Of a DNA stretch of 64,000 nt, positions 46,424-57,800 are shown in pieces. The notes beneath the pieces were generated by a model. The model was not told the origin of the DNA. It saw nothing but the letters and a program-made list of their open reading frames with translations, and searched no databases. A program made the translations under genes and the position numbers. Location of the stretch: the NCBI GenBank assembly GCA_030686995.1, contig CM060692.1, forward strand, positions 8,413,465-8,477,464, in the 5' to 3' direction. Positions within the stretch are counted from its first letter, which is position 1; the number at the start of each line of letters is the position of its first letter. The DNA is from Artemisia argyi. Taxonomy: Eukaryota > Streptophyta > Magnoliopsida > Asterales > Asteraceae.

Positions 46424-47346
46424 ATGTCATCTCCCAACAAACCTAACATCATTGTTATCACCCCACAACAACATCCAAACTACCATCCACACATGATGAA
46501 TCACTTTCATCCATACCTTCATCATGCTTTCATGATCACCCAAATGAAACCATTCTTTTAGCTCAACAAGACAACCTAACTATCACCCTCACTAATAAAC
46601 TTCCACATTCATCTCACTCAATTCTACCAAATGACCCTTTTGAGGATCATACTCAATATCAAAACAATAACCATCAATCTCATCCAAACATGAATCATAA
46701 GTTTCATGACAAAACCTCAATCCCTAATCACAATCCAACCCCACCATCATCACCTTCCTCCGAACATGAAAAGTTCGTTGAAGAGCTCAAAGAAGCTCAT
46801 GAGCTTAATGCTCTTCTTGCGTTGCATCTTATTCAACGCAATTTGGATCAACAACCTACCTCCACCAACTCATCTCCATCAAACAATTTGATCCATCTTG
46901 AAAACCATATCATAAATTGCATTTGTTGCACCTACCTTGAAAAACAAACCTTTGTTCTCAATGAACATCTCAATTGGATTGAGTATCTACTCACTAGGAT
47001 GACTTAAGATTACACCAACACTCCATCACCACCACTTCTATGTTCATCTCCTAGTGCTCCCAATGCACCATCCAAAACACAATCAACTCAAGGAAACTCT
47101 ACCTCCTCCATACCATTCTCATCATCTCCTATCAATCCACCAACCTATAACCCCGTCCCATGGAGCTTACTTGAAGCTCATGGAGACACTTGCCTTTGTT
47201 GCATTCACAACCGAACAATTGTGTTCGGACTAAGTGATGAGATACAATACATGTTTTCTCACATTGAAAACTTGTTGCATCCTCTACCACCAACAACAAA
47301 CACAACACCTCCACCACCATCAACAAAACACCTAAAAATCCCATGA
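46424..47346 (+). pseudogene. COP1 unknown Ser/Pro/His-rich protein with two CxCC modules
   Basis: Not a family I recognise. ATG at 46424 opens a His-rich frame (MSSPNKPNIIVITPQQ) to a TAG at 46559. Coding character then continues in the frame that is open from 46447 and holds Met 46690, with one TAA at 47005-47007, to a TGA at 47344-47346. It has a Pro/Ser-rich part, a helix-like KFVEELKEAHELNALLALHL, and two similar modules: LENHIINCICCTYLEKQTFV...WIEYLL (about 46891-46990) and LEAHGDTCLCCIHNRTIVF...HIENLL (about 47167-47280). The repeated pattern suggests a once-selected protein. It sits just before the 3' LTR, where SIRE-type copia elements carry an env-like frame; a link is only a guess. 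Confidence 0.45.
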
Positions 47347-47931
47347 TTCACTATCATCCACCCTTGTCGAACGATATATTAATCTAAACCATAATTGTCA
47401 ACCCCTTGTCATCACCTTCCCTTTACATTCACGATCATCCCTCCTCATTCTCCTACATTTTCCTAGGTTCTAATCTTTGCATTAGGTTCTAATTTTTTTT
47501 TAATTTAGGTTGTTGTTTTTAAAACAATAATTGCATGTGTCATACTTTTAGTGCATATACCTAATATGTCCATATATTGTTCCCCTATTAGTTTCATGCA
47601 TATATCTATTATCATCATTATATATATGTGCACTTGTCTACTAACTTTGTTTTGAAGGATTACTTCATCGCTTGATTCTTTGGTAGCCAAAACAAGTTTT
47701 GAGCATACACCAAGGGGGAGCATTGAGGTTGATAGGATCAAGGCTTCACTTACGATGATGCAAGCTCGCCTTTTACATTCTATCTCAAGAGTTCAAGCGT
47801 AGTAGAAGTCTCGTCTTAGAGTCCACCTTTTTGCTTCGACAAAAGGGGGAGAAGAAGTGTAAACAAGTAACTTATACATTTTACTATAAGTTATAATTTA
47901 CATAGTTTGTCATCATCAAAAAGGGGGAGAT
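47347..47931 (+). other. COP1 3' untranslated region and polypurine tract
   Basis: Non-coding. ACAAAAGGGGGAGAAG near 47837 and AAAAAGGGGGAGAT at 47918-47931; the latter abuts the 3' LTR and is the polypurine tract. Confidence 0.7.
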
Positions 47932-49616
47932 TGTTGGCATGAATATTACGATATTTAATCTAAACATCCTCTTCATGTTTTGATGATGACAAAGATGTAA
48001 GTTACAACATATAACGTAAAGTGCTTAAGTTACTTGTGATCACAATTCTTCTATGCATTCTTACGTCAACAAGCCTCGACATCTCAACGTCTCAAGTATG
48101 CTTCAACTATCACTTAAGGTATGGATAAACAAGTGTTTAATACATCTCATGATCAAAGGGGTATTTAATTAACTAATACAAAGTTTATTTAATTATATAA
48201 ACATATTATATATTTTTGAAAAACACTTTTGGTAATAAAGAAAAATGTTTTAATCATACTAAATATATGATTTCAAACTTTTAACCAAAATTAGTTAGTT
48301 TTTCACCAAATAAACTTTCCCCACTAAAAGACAGAAAATCTGGCCGTTTCAGTAGGGCGGCCCCCTTAATTATAAGGGGCGGTCCCCTTAATTTTAAGGG
48401 GACCAGCACACAATTAAGGGGACCGGCCACGCTCCCCTGTCAGATTTGGTCAGAAATTTTTCCCTATAAATACCACCTCAAACCTGGAATTTTTCTCACC
48501 TTTTGTACAAAAATTTTCAGATCCAATTCTCTCTAAACATCCTTTTAAAACCCTTTGATTATAAGATTATTAATCTTTATTTCAAGTGATCCAATCTATC
48601 ATCACTCAAAGTGCAAGAGAAGAATCCTCCCTATCATAAAGCCAAAGATGTATTAGGATCTAGTTAGTGCTTATGTGAAGTTGTGACTTATGTATATGTA
48701 ATAAGTAGATCAAGATGATCTTACTTAGTAGTGATTTAATGAGTGAGTAAGAAGTAGTGGGAGGAAGTAGTAGTGTGGAGAAGACATATAGTTGTGAAGA
48801 TGTAGGTGTGTGATTTAGTAGTGGAGTTTAGAAGAAGTTGTGATGAAGTTGTGAAGTCGTGAAGACGTGAAGAAGTTGTGAAGCCGTGAAGAAGTTTAGA
48901 AGAAGTTGTGATGAAGTCGTGAAGTCGTGAAGTTGTGTAGAAGTTGTGTAGTGATCGAAGTTGTGTTGTGAGATTGGTTCTAGCTACTATTAGAACTCGA
49001 CATTTAGCTTAGTGTCGTTAAATGGTGTAAGCAAAAGTTGTGTACGGTTTTCTCCGCCAAAAGGGAGCTTGTTGAGTAGTGAAGAAAACTCTCGAGTAGG
49101 TGACTCGGGGAGTAGAGTAGGAACAAGGAAGGTGTCCTTGTAGCCGAACCACTATAAATCATCGTGTCCGGTTTGCATTTCCTTTCTCTTATCTCTTATC
49201 ATTTGTTCTTGCATTTCTCGCTTTACTTCTATGCTTGCCTACATGTCTTAGTTGTTGCTTATATAGTTGTGATGATTGATTGTGTTGAACATAGTAGTTA
49301 ATATTGTGATTGTGTGTATAATTGCATGATATGGTCAAATAGATTATTATTCACACTTCTCATATTAAGTTTAACTTGATAGATAATTTGATACAAAATG
49401 TTTTAAGATTTTAAAAGGAAAACGTATTCACTTAAAGATCGACCAAAGCTTACATATATAATTGATCATATTGATTATATGTTGTTTTCATACTAAACTC
49501 TAATTGAAGTTTTCCAAACAAACAATTGAATAAATTTGAATCGACATTTTGAAATAAAGTTTTTATAAAATTAAAAAGAAGGGAAAACTATTCAACCCCC
49601 CTTCTAGTTTTCCACA
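47932..49616 (+). repeat. COP1 3' LTR (1685 bp)
   Basis: Near-identical to 41601-43274, with TATA box at 48474-48482 and minisatellite at about 48831-48953. Followed by the AATCT duplication. Confidence 0.9.
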
Positions 49617-49621
49617 AATCT
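49617..49621 (+). repeat. COP1 target-site duplication, right (AATCT)
   Basis: Perfect match to 41596-41600. Confidence 0.9.
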
Positions 49622-49863
49622 TTTGAGAAAACTTAATGGATTTATGTGTCTTTACAAAAATCCATTACTTCTGGAGTAGCCAAATGTTTTAGTTCAAGTA
49701 AGAACTATGGTACATTGATAACCATGTGATTTTGAGCAAACCACAAGCTGTCAACGGATTTGATTTGTCTTTACCAGAAGCTGTTTGCTTCTGGACTAGC
49801 AAACTCTTCACTTTTTAGGATATGGTGAGTTGAATACCATACAATTTTGGGCAAATTGTAAGC
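49622..49863 (-). other. A3 3' UTR, middle piece
   Basis: Matches A1 1150-1390 on the opposite strand, with two degenerate TTGGCTAxTCCAG units. Its last five bases TAAGC (49859-49863) are the left B3 target duplication. Confidence 0.85.
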
Positions 49864-51201
49864 TGATGAGGCGAAAAATGAACCACTTTTAGGGGGTCAT
49901 TTAAGCCCGGAATTGAATTTATTTGATCAAATATTGCCCTAAATCGTTCCTTTTGTGATTTTAGGTACTTTGGGAGTGAAATCTGGAAAAGGAAGCAATT
50001 CGGACATTTTTGGAGCATAAAAGTGAAGAAAACGCCAAAGTCTTAATTTTCCTTGCTGAGAACAGTAGGTGACGGCGTCAAGAAGAACATCCTGATGGCG
50101 TCAAGAGGAATTTGCATGACGGCCCAGTACAAACGTGAAGGCGTCACAAGTAGAACGTCAAGAGTAAAAGACGTGATGGCCTGGAAGACCATAACACATG
50201 ACGGCGTCAGATGAAGAGTAAGGCAGTCCGAGAAGTATTTTGGCGGCGAGATGACGGCGTCACCAATTTGGTCTTGACGCCGTCAGCCTCAATTTCCTAT
50301 ATATAGTTTTCTAATTTTCATTCATTAGGAGAGGAGTTTTGGAGAAACCCTAAGGCCGAACTTATTACGAATTTTACAGGTTTTTCAAGGGTTCTCAACC
50401 CTTGAAACCCTTCATGTGTAATTGAGATAAGTGTTCTTTTAATTCAATCAATATGTCTATGTGTTGGTTGTCTATATCTTGTTCTTGTCTTAATTACATC
50501 ATGCTAGGCTAGATTTATCTTGTGTTTGCTTAGATCTAATGAAACCTAGATGTTGATTATGTGTTGATTACTTGTTTATGGTTGTATTGGATGAATGAAT
50601 TCGATGTTAGGCTTAAGAAAACTGGCAGATCTCCAATTGGTAACATGCTTGAACGTCTTAGGAAACATGAACTGACGTGCACTAGGTTTAGGAGTGAAGT
50701 AGGCACTCATAGGATTAGGGAATTAAGTGCGCCACCCCATGAATGGTATTAAGTAATACAATCCGTCATCCACGCAACTATAACAAGTAATTAACGTGTA
50801 AAAGATATCTAGGGAGTAGTGAAATCTAAGTAAACACAACTTCTCCACTTATTGCTCACAACCTTAGTTAATTTTAGTTTATTTTCATTTCTAGTATTTT
50901 ATTTTGATTGCATCTTTAGTATTGGGTTAGTTGACTAGCAACTAATTCCGCCTAAATCCTTAAAACCCAAGATTTTTACTTGCTTTCTAAAAAATATAAA
51001 AATACAAAAATAATCATCCTTCATCTCTAGAACTAGTATTTAGGTTTTCTAATCCTAGCGACACTATTCCTAGCTGAACGATCAATCCCCCGGTACTTGT
51101 CACTATACTATACTACAACGATCAGGTACACTTCCTGGTGGGGGTTGTAAGCTTCTCAAGATCCCTTGAGAGGTAAAGCCTGGTGCGATTCCCACGTATC
51201 A
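49864..51201 (+). repeat. B3 5' LTR (1338 bp, internal deletion)
   Basis: Collinear with the 3' LTR, but about 71 bp present in the 3' LTR after GCACTAGGTTT (near 58625-58700) are missing near 50690. TATA box at 50297-50306, with the TGACGGCGTCA cluster upstream (50071-50284). Confidence 0.9.
50297..50306 (+). promoter_or_regulatory. TATA box of the B3 5' LTR
   Basis: CTATATATAG about 12 bases after the last TGACGCCGTCA palindrome. Confidence 0.65.
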
Positions 51202-51207
51202 AGTTTT

Positions 51208-51226
51208 TGGCGCCGCAGCCTGGGGA
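51208..51226 (+). promoter_or_regulatory. B3 primer-binding site (tRNA-Asp type)
   Basis: TGGCGCCGCAGCCTGGGGA, 6 bases after the LTR end. Confidence 0.8.
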
Positions 51227-51384
51227 ATAGTTATTGTCTAGGTTAGAATCTCTTTTCATTAGGTCTACTTGATAGATTCCTTTCTAGTAAGATTTTATTT
51301 TTATTTTTAGGTTTTCTTTAGTCTATCTTTTTCTTTGTGTCTTTGTTCGTAAAAACCTTTCCATTGACTATTCCGTTAGCCATT

Positions 51385-52569
51385 ATGGAGAACGCAAATC
51401 CACCATACTACCGACCACAAAATTCACCCACTCCTAATGACATCTTGATGTTTAAACAACATGTAGATGAACCTATCTATGATGCATGGGCTCGTTTTAA
51501 ATATTTACTCTGAAAAGTCCCTCATCATAATTTCGACCTGTGGTCCCAAATTGAAATATTTTACCATCGTGTCGAGCACTATACAAAAATGGACATTGAC
51601 CATGCCGCAGATGGGGACCTTTGGGGATTAAGTGCTGATGAAGCATGGGAAACCATAGAGAATTGTGCCATACTTGCCAAAAAAATGGACAACCCAACAA
51701 ACGTTGTTACAGATGAATTAATCGCAAGTTTGAGGGAACAAGCAAGAAGTTTGTTTGGGGATAAAACTATAGATGAGATAACTGGGCATACAGGGTGGTT
51801 TGATTTCACCACAATACAAGCTGAGCACATTGGTAATCTTGATAAGATGGAGGATAGAGTTGAAAATCTAAGCCCACCATGTACCCCACAAGTCCTACCA
51901 TCATTTGAGGCATACACACCGCCCGTGACTTATTCGAATGAAGTAGAAGAGACTTTAGGAATCCCAATTGAGGTAGAACCTTTGAACCAAACACAACTAG
52001 AGGATATAGGTTTGAATACTTATAATGATAACCTTACTCTTGGTTCTAGGGAAGTTCCTAGTTTTGATGAACCAGAGCCTCAACCAAAACCGTTACCTAA
52101 TCTTCCATCCTTGGATGAAAATTTAGGAATAGAAATAGGTTCCAATCCACCCATCAAACCATGTAGTCCGGGTAGTCTTGGGATAAAGGTAGTGGACTCT
52201 AGGTCTTGTAGAGAGGAAGCCAATATATGAGTGGAAAATGACCTTACATGCTTACATCACCCATTTATGATTGATCACAAGACACATTATGGGTTTAAAC
52301 CGGGTTTATTAGGTCAAGATGGATCCCGAACTAGTAATCTCTTGAAGTTGATTGAAAATGATCCCTTTCTAGGAGAAAATCTTAATCCACCCATTAACCC
52401 GATTGAATTAGGTAAGGTTATGATGATAGGAGCACATCCCTTTGAGCATATAATCCATCCACCACTCTTTCCTCACGAGGCATATTTCCACCCTAAGGGT
52501 GTGTATCGCTACTTCCACCCGCACTTAATCCTAAGTGTAGGGAAAACCTCCCCTATTTCCGTTAAATAA
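51385..52569 (+). pseudogene. B3 shortened gag fused to a Pro/Glu-rich unknown module, two stops
   Basis: One frame from ATG 51385 (MENANPPYYRPQ) to TAA at 52567-52569, 394 codons, broken by TGA at 51511-51513 and TGA at 52228-52230. Residues 19-100 match gag of B1 and B2 (DILMFKQHVDEPIYDAWARF, then KVPHHNFDLWSQIEIFYHRV), but about 125 residues of the gag N-terminal part are missing. The rest is Pro/Glu-rich: SPPCTPQVLPSFEAYTPPVT, FDEPEPQPKPLPNLPSLDEN, HYGFKPGLLGQDGS and YFHPKGVYRYFHPHLILS. I recall similar text in hypothetical proteins from Asteraceae genomes; it has no known function. This module is different from those in B1 and B2 at the same position. Confidence 0.7.
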
Positions 52570-54664
52570 GGGTAGAGTCAAGCTCGTGACTCGAACAAAA
52601 ATAAGCGCTTCTTGGGAGGCAACCCAAGCCCGTTTTATTTGTTTTGTGTGATTTTATTTTGTTTGTTTGTTATTTGCTTCCGTATGCATGCTTTATTTTT
52701 ATTGTTGGTAGATCATGTTTCTCAAATAAATAGTGGAAATACTTTACTTTGTTGTTTTGGCCTAGTCTTAACTCCACCTAAAAGTATTTTTGCAAAAGAT
52801 AAGTGTAAGGGGAAACCCCAAATATGTTTTCAAGAAACAAACCGATCATGATTCTCCACAATATCAAATAAACATGTATATTCCTATTTGTTAGAGTCAA
52901 ATGCTTGTATTGAGTCATAATGAAGTTTTGCAGGATTTTCCAGGAAGTAGAACCAAGTTTTTCCAGAAATTTTCTGGAAACTTAACGTTTTTGTATTGAG
53001 TCACGTGTAAAAATCTGGAAATTTTACCAGTTTTGTTTATACCGGAGTCTTAAAGTTTTTGTTAATTCTTTAGTTTTATAAACTCCAGGAAATCTGCAAA
53101 CATTCATTCCACAAGCATTATATCTTTAATTGTTTTGTTTCTATTCCTAAGTCTGGAATTACATCTAGTTGTGAGTTTTCTTTGTTCGGATTGATGCTTT
53201 GGGTTTTTGTGTCTGTTTTCTCAGGTTTTACAGGTTATTTATGACAAGAAGATGATTTATATTCTGGAAGGGAAGCTTTGATTGTTCATTTTCTTGGAGG
53301 AAGATCTAACCTGGCCACCTTATTATCCATACCGAGTGAATCAGGGGAGTATTTGATTTCATTCGTTTTACTTTTTCACTTTTACATTCTTTACTTGAAC
53401 ATTGGGGACAATGTTCATCCTAAGTGTAAGGGGAGGGTAAAATGATGATACCTTACATGTACACTTTCGCTTGAGTTTGTTTTGTTTGACGGTAGATGTG
53501 TAATAAAACTATGAGAAATACTTGTTAGTGTAATTTTAGAGCCAAATTTAAAATTTTTTACAACATTTAGGAGTGAAACTTTAGCCATAGCAAGCGTCTC
53601 ATGGATAGGAGATTGTATGACTAGCACAAAACCGTATATTCAGAAAAATTTTCCACCCAAATATGTGAGGTGCGCCTTTAGATTTGATAGGAAAAGCACT
53701 CATTATTAGTGCTTATGTGTGTACCGGTAGCATTTAGATTCTAGAATTTGCGTTAGTGATGCATCTCGAGACCGCTAGTGAGACTACATTCGTGTAGTAG
53801 GATTTACTACATGATAAGAGGCATTAGGATCACCCTTGTGTTAAACCCATATCATAATTTCTTGACCATTTAAGTCATATTACTTGACTAGTTAAGTCAA
53901 CTAATTTTTCCCACACCCTTAGCGTTGTACTCATTTTTAGTACACGAAACCCCTAGTACACCCCTCCGAGCCTATCTTTTCGTTTCTAACTTTAAGCATC
54001 TTACTTAAAGGAAGAATTTGTTACACCCCACTTAAATGTACACCCAAATCGCCTTAGCCTTCCGTGTATGCACTCATCTTTAGTGCATTATTGTTTTTTG
54101 TTAAACCCTAAGTTAACTATCTAATTGATTACATGGTTGCTAAGTCGAGTCATATCCTTGTACATATTGTTTTGGGACGATTGGGACTCATGGGTAAGTA
54201 CTTATTTTATGGAGTAATTAGGAAGAACATCATATATTACCCCCATATGTACGTTAATCTTAAAAAGTACTCCAAGTGTTTTGATTTTCTTAATTCGAGT
54301 CATTAGATTAAGTTGATTGCAAAGTATGTAAAGATTCAAGTGTAAGGGGAATTTTCATTCCCTATGATGTATTATTTTGGATGGTAGGGTAAGAGTGTAC
54401 GTAAAAAAAAATCAAAAAAAATTAATAAAGAAAAAAGAGAAAAAAATGTACGGACTACCATCCCTTTTTATTCTATGTTCATTTTATGTTTTGTTATTTG
54501 TCATTTATTAGCTTAAGTCGAGTCTAGTCTTGGCTTAGCAACGCCATATTGTACATGTAATTAACCAAGATTGTTAACTCGCCACCAGTAAAAACTTCCT
54601 TTATCCAACAAAACCGTGTATTTCATATCCCTACACCTAACGTTACAACCCTTTAAAAGACCTC
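52570..54664 (+). other. B3 non-coding region, left part
   Basis: The GCGCTTCTTGGGAGGCAACC motif at 52604-52626, then sequence matching B1 8930-11010. No gene. Its last five bases ACCTC (54660-54664) are the TRM1 target duplication. Confidence 0.75.
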
Positions 54665-54952
54665 TGTTGTGACCAAGAAACACCTTCAGGAGGTCGGGGA
54701 TGCTCGTAATAAAGAGTAAACATGGTATATTATTAGCTTCAAGAAAGGGGAAGGTGTGTGTGTTTTCTAGAGAGAGAAAGAAGGAAACCACACACACCTT
54801 GAAATACAAAGAGACATTCAACCCTCCTAGTTGAGACTAGGAGGGGTATTTATACTAGAATACAAGCCTAACTTAGCACTATTGTCTAAACTAGTCCTTG
54901 TACATAGAAGGAGATGATATTCCCAAATATAACATTACTTTTAAGGCTAACA
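54665..54952 (-). repeat. TRM1 3' LTR
   Basis: 288 bp, almost identical to 57176-57463. A minus-strand TATAAATA lies at 54847-54854. Confidence 0.9.
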
Positions 54953-54966
54953 ATCTCTCCCCAAAG
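54953..54966 (-). promoter_or_regulatory. TRM1 polypurine tract
   Basis: Minus strand CTTTGGGGAGAGAT abutting the LTR. Confidence 0.65.
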
Positions 54967-55174
54967 TGATGTTATATGGGAATAGCTTACAATGTTCCCT
55001 ACAAGTAAAATTGAATACAAAACATAAGCACAACAGCTCTTGAGAGTGGTCTTCAAACTTCATTCCTTCATTCAGCTTCCTGAATCTTCCTCAGCTGCCA
55101 TCTCTTTACTTGCAGAAGAACAATGTGAGCAAATCTTAATTAGGGATTAAATCTGGCTTGACACTCTCCCCTAA

Positions 55175-55790
55175 TTAGTGCTCTCCCCCAAACTGACAAC
55201 CTTTCTTATGAATGCCCTGAAACTGAAGAAGTCTTTTGATACTTAAATGCAAACCGTCTTTAGTCTTCAAACACGCAGCGGAAAATGTAGAACAGACTGT
55301 AGACTCGACCTTCTTAAAGATTGTCCATTCGGGGGAACTGAATATCAACATCTTCATCTCACCAAATGCATTCAAGTTATCTTGCGTAAAGCAAATCAGT
55401 CCATAACGTACACTTGAAATGATAACACCAAAGTAACAAGTTGAAACACCGATCATCTTGAATTTGTTGCCTGAAATTGGTGAAGGTGGATAAGGTAGAA
55501 GTACGTAGAAAAAGTTGAGAGGATAAGGATATAGAATCAACCAATCTCCGACACAAATCATTTCATAAATCATTAAGCCCGATCACGTGAACTTGTTGTG
55601 CATCCTCGATGTACACATTTCTCTCCCCTGATGATTGCGATCTCATCGGAATCAGCATAACATTGTGTACATGAATTATTAACTGAAAGCACTTTATCAT
55701 TAATCACATAAGCCCGTGAGAAGATGTCGATAAACCCAATCTACTAACAATACCATTTGAAATTGTCTTACTCTTTATCAACCTCTGAAT
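55175..55790 (-). pseudogene. TRM1 internal coding-like stretch, unknown origin
   Basis: A 132-codon frame on the minus strand (55573 to 55175; MIYEMICVGDWLILYPYP... GVIISSVRYGLICF ... SSPEWTIFKKVEST). Just upstream, other minus-strand frames also look coding: AYVINDKVLSVNNSCTQCYA and ADSDEIAIIRGEKCVHRGC, with frame changes between them. It matches no retrotransposon protein I know. The simplest reading is a decayed fragment of a host gene captured by the element, but I cannot name the source. Confidence 0.35.
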
Positions 55791-56587
55791 CAACAACGAC
55801 TCTTGTAGTAACCCCATATGAAGATAACCCGATATGACGAACTTGAGAATGAAGTAAAATCCCTCAGATTTGTGACTTAAGCTTGTACTATCCTGTGACT
55901 AAGAACGGTGTACCTTATACCCCTAAAGAAGTGTAATAAGCACAATCCATCTTGACATATCCTCAACTACGTGAGACACTGAGCACTACAACGTAACTCC
56001 TTAAAGTGATAGCTACTTTGTGAGTATAGAGAGAAAGAATCACAAAAGTAACTAGATATCCAAGTCTTCGTCACTAATAATATATGCCCAAACAAGTCAT
56101 CTTCGTGGAAGTGAAGAAAGAAAGAAGATGAAATAAGTACACGCGCCCGTAAAACGTTACTTCAAACCCGAATAAATAATAACGAATTATCCCCATATTC
56201 ACAAATATCCGATACTAGCCGTTGTCATTTGATTGTGATTCTTGATCAGGATCGTTTAAGCAAAATGTGGTGTGTTTTTGGTGAAGCTTGAAGTTCAATC
56301 TGGTTGATTCATAGTGATTTCGGATTTTCCCTCCAAAAATAGAATTGGAAAATTTTCTCGCCCATAATTTGGAAATCACTGAGAAATACAATGCTAAGGT
56401 TACCAGAAAAATTTGAGTATTAAAAATTTTTACGCCAAATTTTGTCGAAAAAATTTGAATTTTGGCCAAAAAATTTGAATTACGGGCCAAAATTTTCAAC
56501 GTTATACCAAACTTTGAATTTCGCGTAAATATTGAATGTTTAGTCTCCTCTCAAAAAATAAATTTTACTCAAATTTTCTCGCCACAA

Positions 56588-57075
56588 AACTCGGTAACCT
56601 TTCAAACTCGGTATCCTGAATATCTAACTCGATAGCCTTGCAAACTCGATAACCATTCAAACTCGGTAAGGCTGTCAAACTCGGTAAGGATTTCAAACTC
56701 GGTAACCTTCAAACCTTTTCTAACTCGGTATATCTTAGTAACTCGATAGAGTATATGCTTTTCTAACTCGGTAACCTTCAAACTTAACTCGATAAGACTT
56801 GAAGAATCCTTAACTCGGTAATGTGAAAAAATTTGGGCAGAGTTTCGTCTAAGTAGCAAACATGAAAAACCTTACTCGATAAACGATAAGGATGATTCAG
56901 CCTAACTCGGCAAAAGTCCTAACTCGATAAGCCTTTCCCAAACTCGGTAACAATTTCCCAAACTCGGTAACTATTTCCTAACTCGATAAAAAATTTTCTT
57001 AACTCGAAAAATTTTTCTTAACTCGACAAGAATTGCTACCTAACTCGATAAACACCAAATCCAAACTCGATAAAA
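56588..57075 (-). repeat. TRM1 array of about 22 AACTCGRTAA motifs
   Basis: Copies of AACTCGGTAA or AACTCGATAA (minus strand TTACCGAGTT or TTATCGAGTT) recur at irregular spacing of about 12-40 bases, separated by unrelated AT-rich spacers. I counted about 22, some with one change. It lies right after the primer-binding site, i.e. in the 5' leader of TRM1. Confidence 0.8.
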
Positions 57076-57156
57076 ATACCGATGAACAGTACCAGATCCG
57101 ATTTTTTTTCACCAAAAAACACGATTTTACACCCAAAAACACCACGATTCGCCCCC

Positions 57157-57173
57157 GGTTAGCTCTGATACCA
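57157..57173 (-). promoter_or_regulatory. TRM1 primer-binding site (tRNA-iMet type)
   Basis: Minus strand TGGTATCAGAGCTAACC, two bases from the LTR end. Confidence 0.85.
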
Positions 57174-57175
57174 CT

Positions 57176-57463
57176 TGTTGTGACCAAGAAACACCTTCAG
57201 GAGGTCGGGGATGCTCGTAATAAAGAGTAAACATGGTATATTATTAGCTTCAAGAAAGGGGAAGGTGTGTGTGTTTTCTAGAGAGAGAAAGAAGGAAACC
57301 ACACACACCTTGAAATACAAAGAGACATCCAACCCTCCTAGTTGAGACTAGGAAGGGTATTTATACAAGAATACAAGCCTAACTTAGCACTATTGTCTAA
57401 ACTAGTCCTTGTACATAGAAGGAGATGCTATTCCCAAATATAACATTACTTTTAAGGCTAACA
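57176..57463 (-). repeat. TRM1 5' LTR
   Basis: 288 bp; see the matching 3' LTR at 54665-54952. Few differences, so a recent insertion. Confidence 0.9.
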
Positions 57464-57800
57464 ACCTCTTTGATAGTTTATCCTAGGTGCTTACGCCATG
57501 TGGTGGAGGTTTGATCCTTTCCCAAGCCTATGGTAATCTATTTTGCTATGACAGATAGTGAGAGATATCTTCCGTTTCCATATTGTAATTTATACTTTAT
57601 TACACCCGAGAGATGTGAGTATCTAAACATTATTTGTGAGGTGCTAGTATATGACCTCCGTGCTTGTCTTTGGTCTTTAGTGGAAAGATTATTTGTTGTA
57701 ATTACTTTTATATTAGTGTTAAATGACCCCTAACTTGTATTTTGAGTAGAATAAAAGCGCATTTGCTTGAGGACAAGCAAATCTCAAGTGTAAGGGTATA
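57464..57800 (+). other. B3 non-coding region, right part, with end-of-element purine tract
   Basis: Starts with the second ACCTC duplication and continues the B1-like sequence (11013-11352). GTGTAAGGGTATA before 57801 is the probable polypurine tract. Confidence 0.75.

Larger units (their letters stand above)
41601..49616 (+). mobile_element. COP1: non-autonomous copia-type LTR element (8016 bp)
   Basis: Two near-identical LTRs (41601-43274 and 47932-49616), an iMet-type primer-binding site, a 4.66 kb internal region, and a polypurine tract AAAAAGGGGGAGAT. The ends are TGTTGG and CCACA and the target duplication is perfect. No gag, protease, integrase, RT or RNase H was found in the internal region, so it is a large non-autonomous derivative. 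The purine tract and the internal GACAAAAGGGGGAGAAG near 47837 recall SIRE-type copia elements. Confidence 0.88.
54665..57463 (-). mobile_element. TRM1: small non-autonomous LTR element (2799 bp)
   Basis: Two 288-bp LTRs (57176-57463 is the 5' one, 54665-54952 the 3' one, minus strand), with ends TGTTAGCC and CACAACA, flanked by perfect ACCTC duplications (54660-54664, 57464-57468). Minus-strand iMet-type primer-binding site and purine tract are present. No gag or pol. LTR size is TRIM-like but the 2.2 kb internal part is long for a TRIM. Confidence 0.88.

Noticed and set aside
46690..47007. Treating this 105-codon frame as a host gene
   Set aside because: It is inside COP1, between its primer-binding site and polypurine tract, and continues past a single stop; it belongs to the element.
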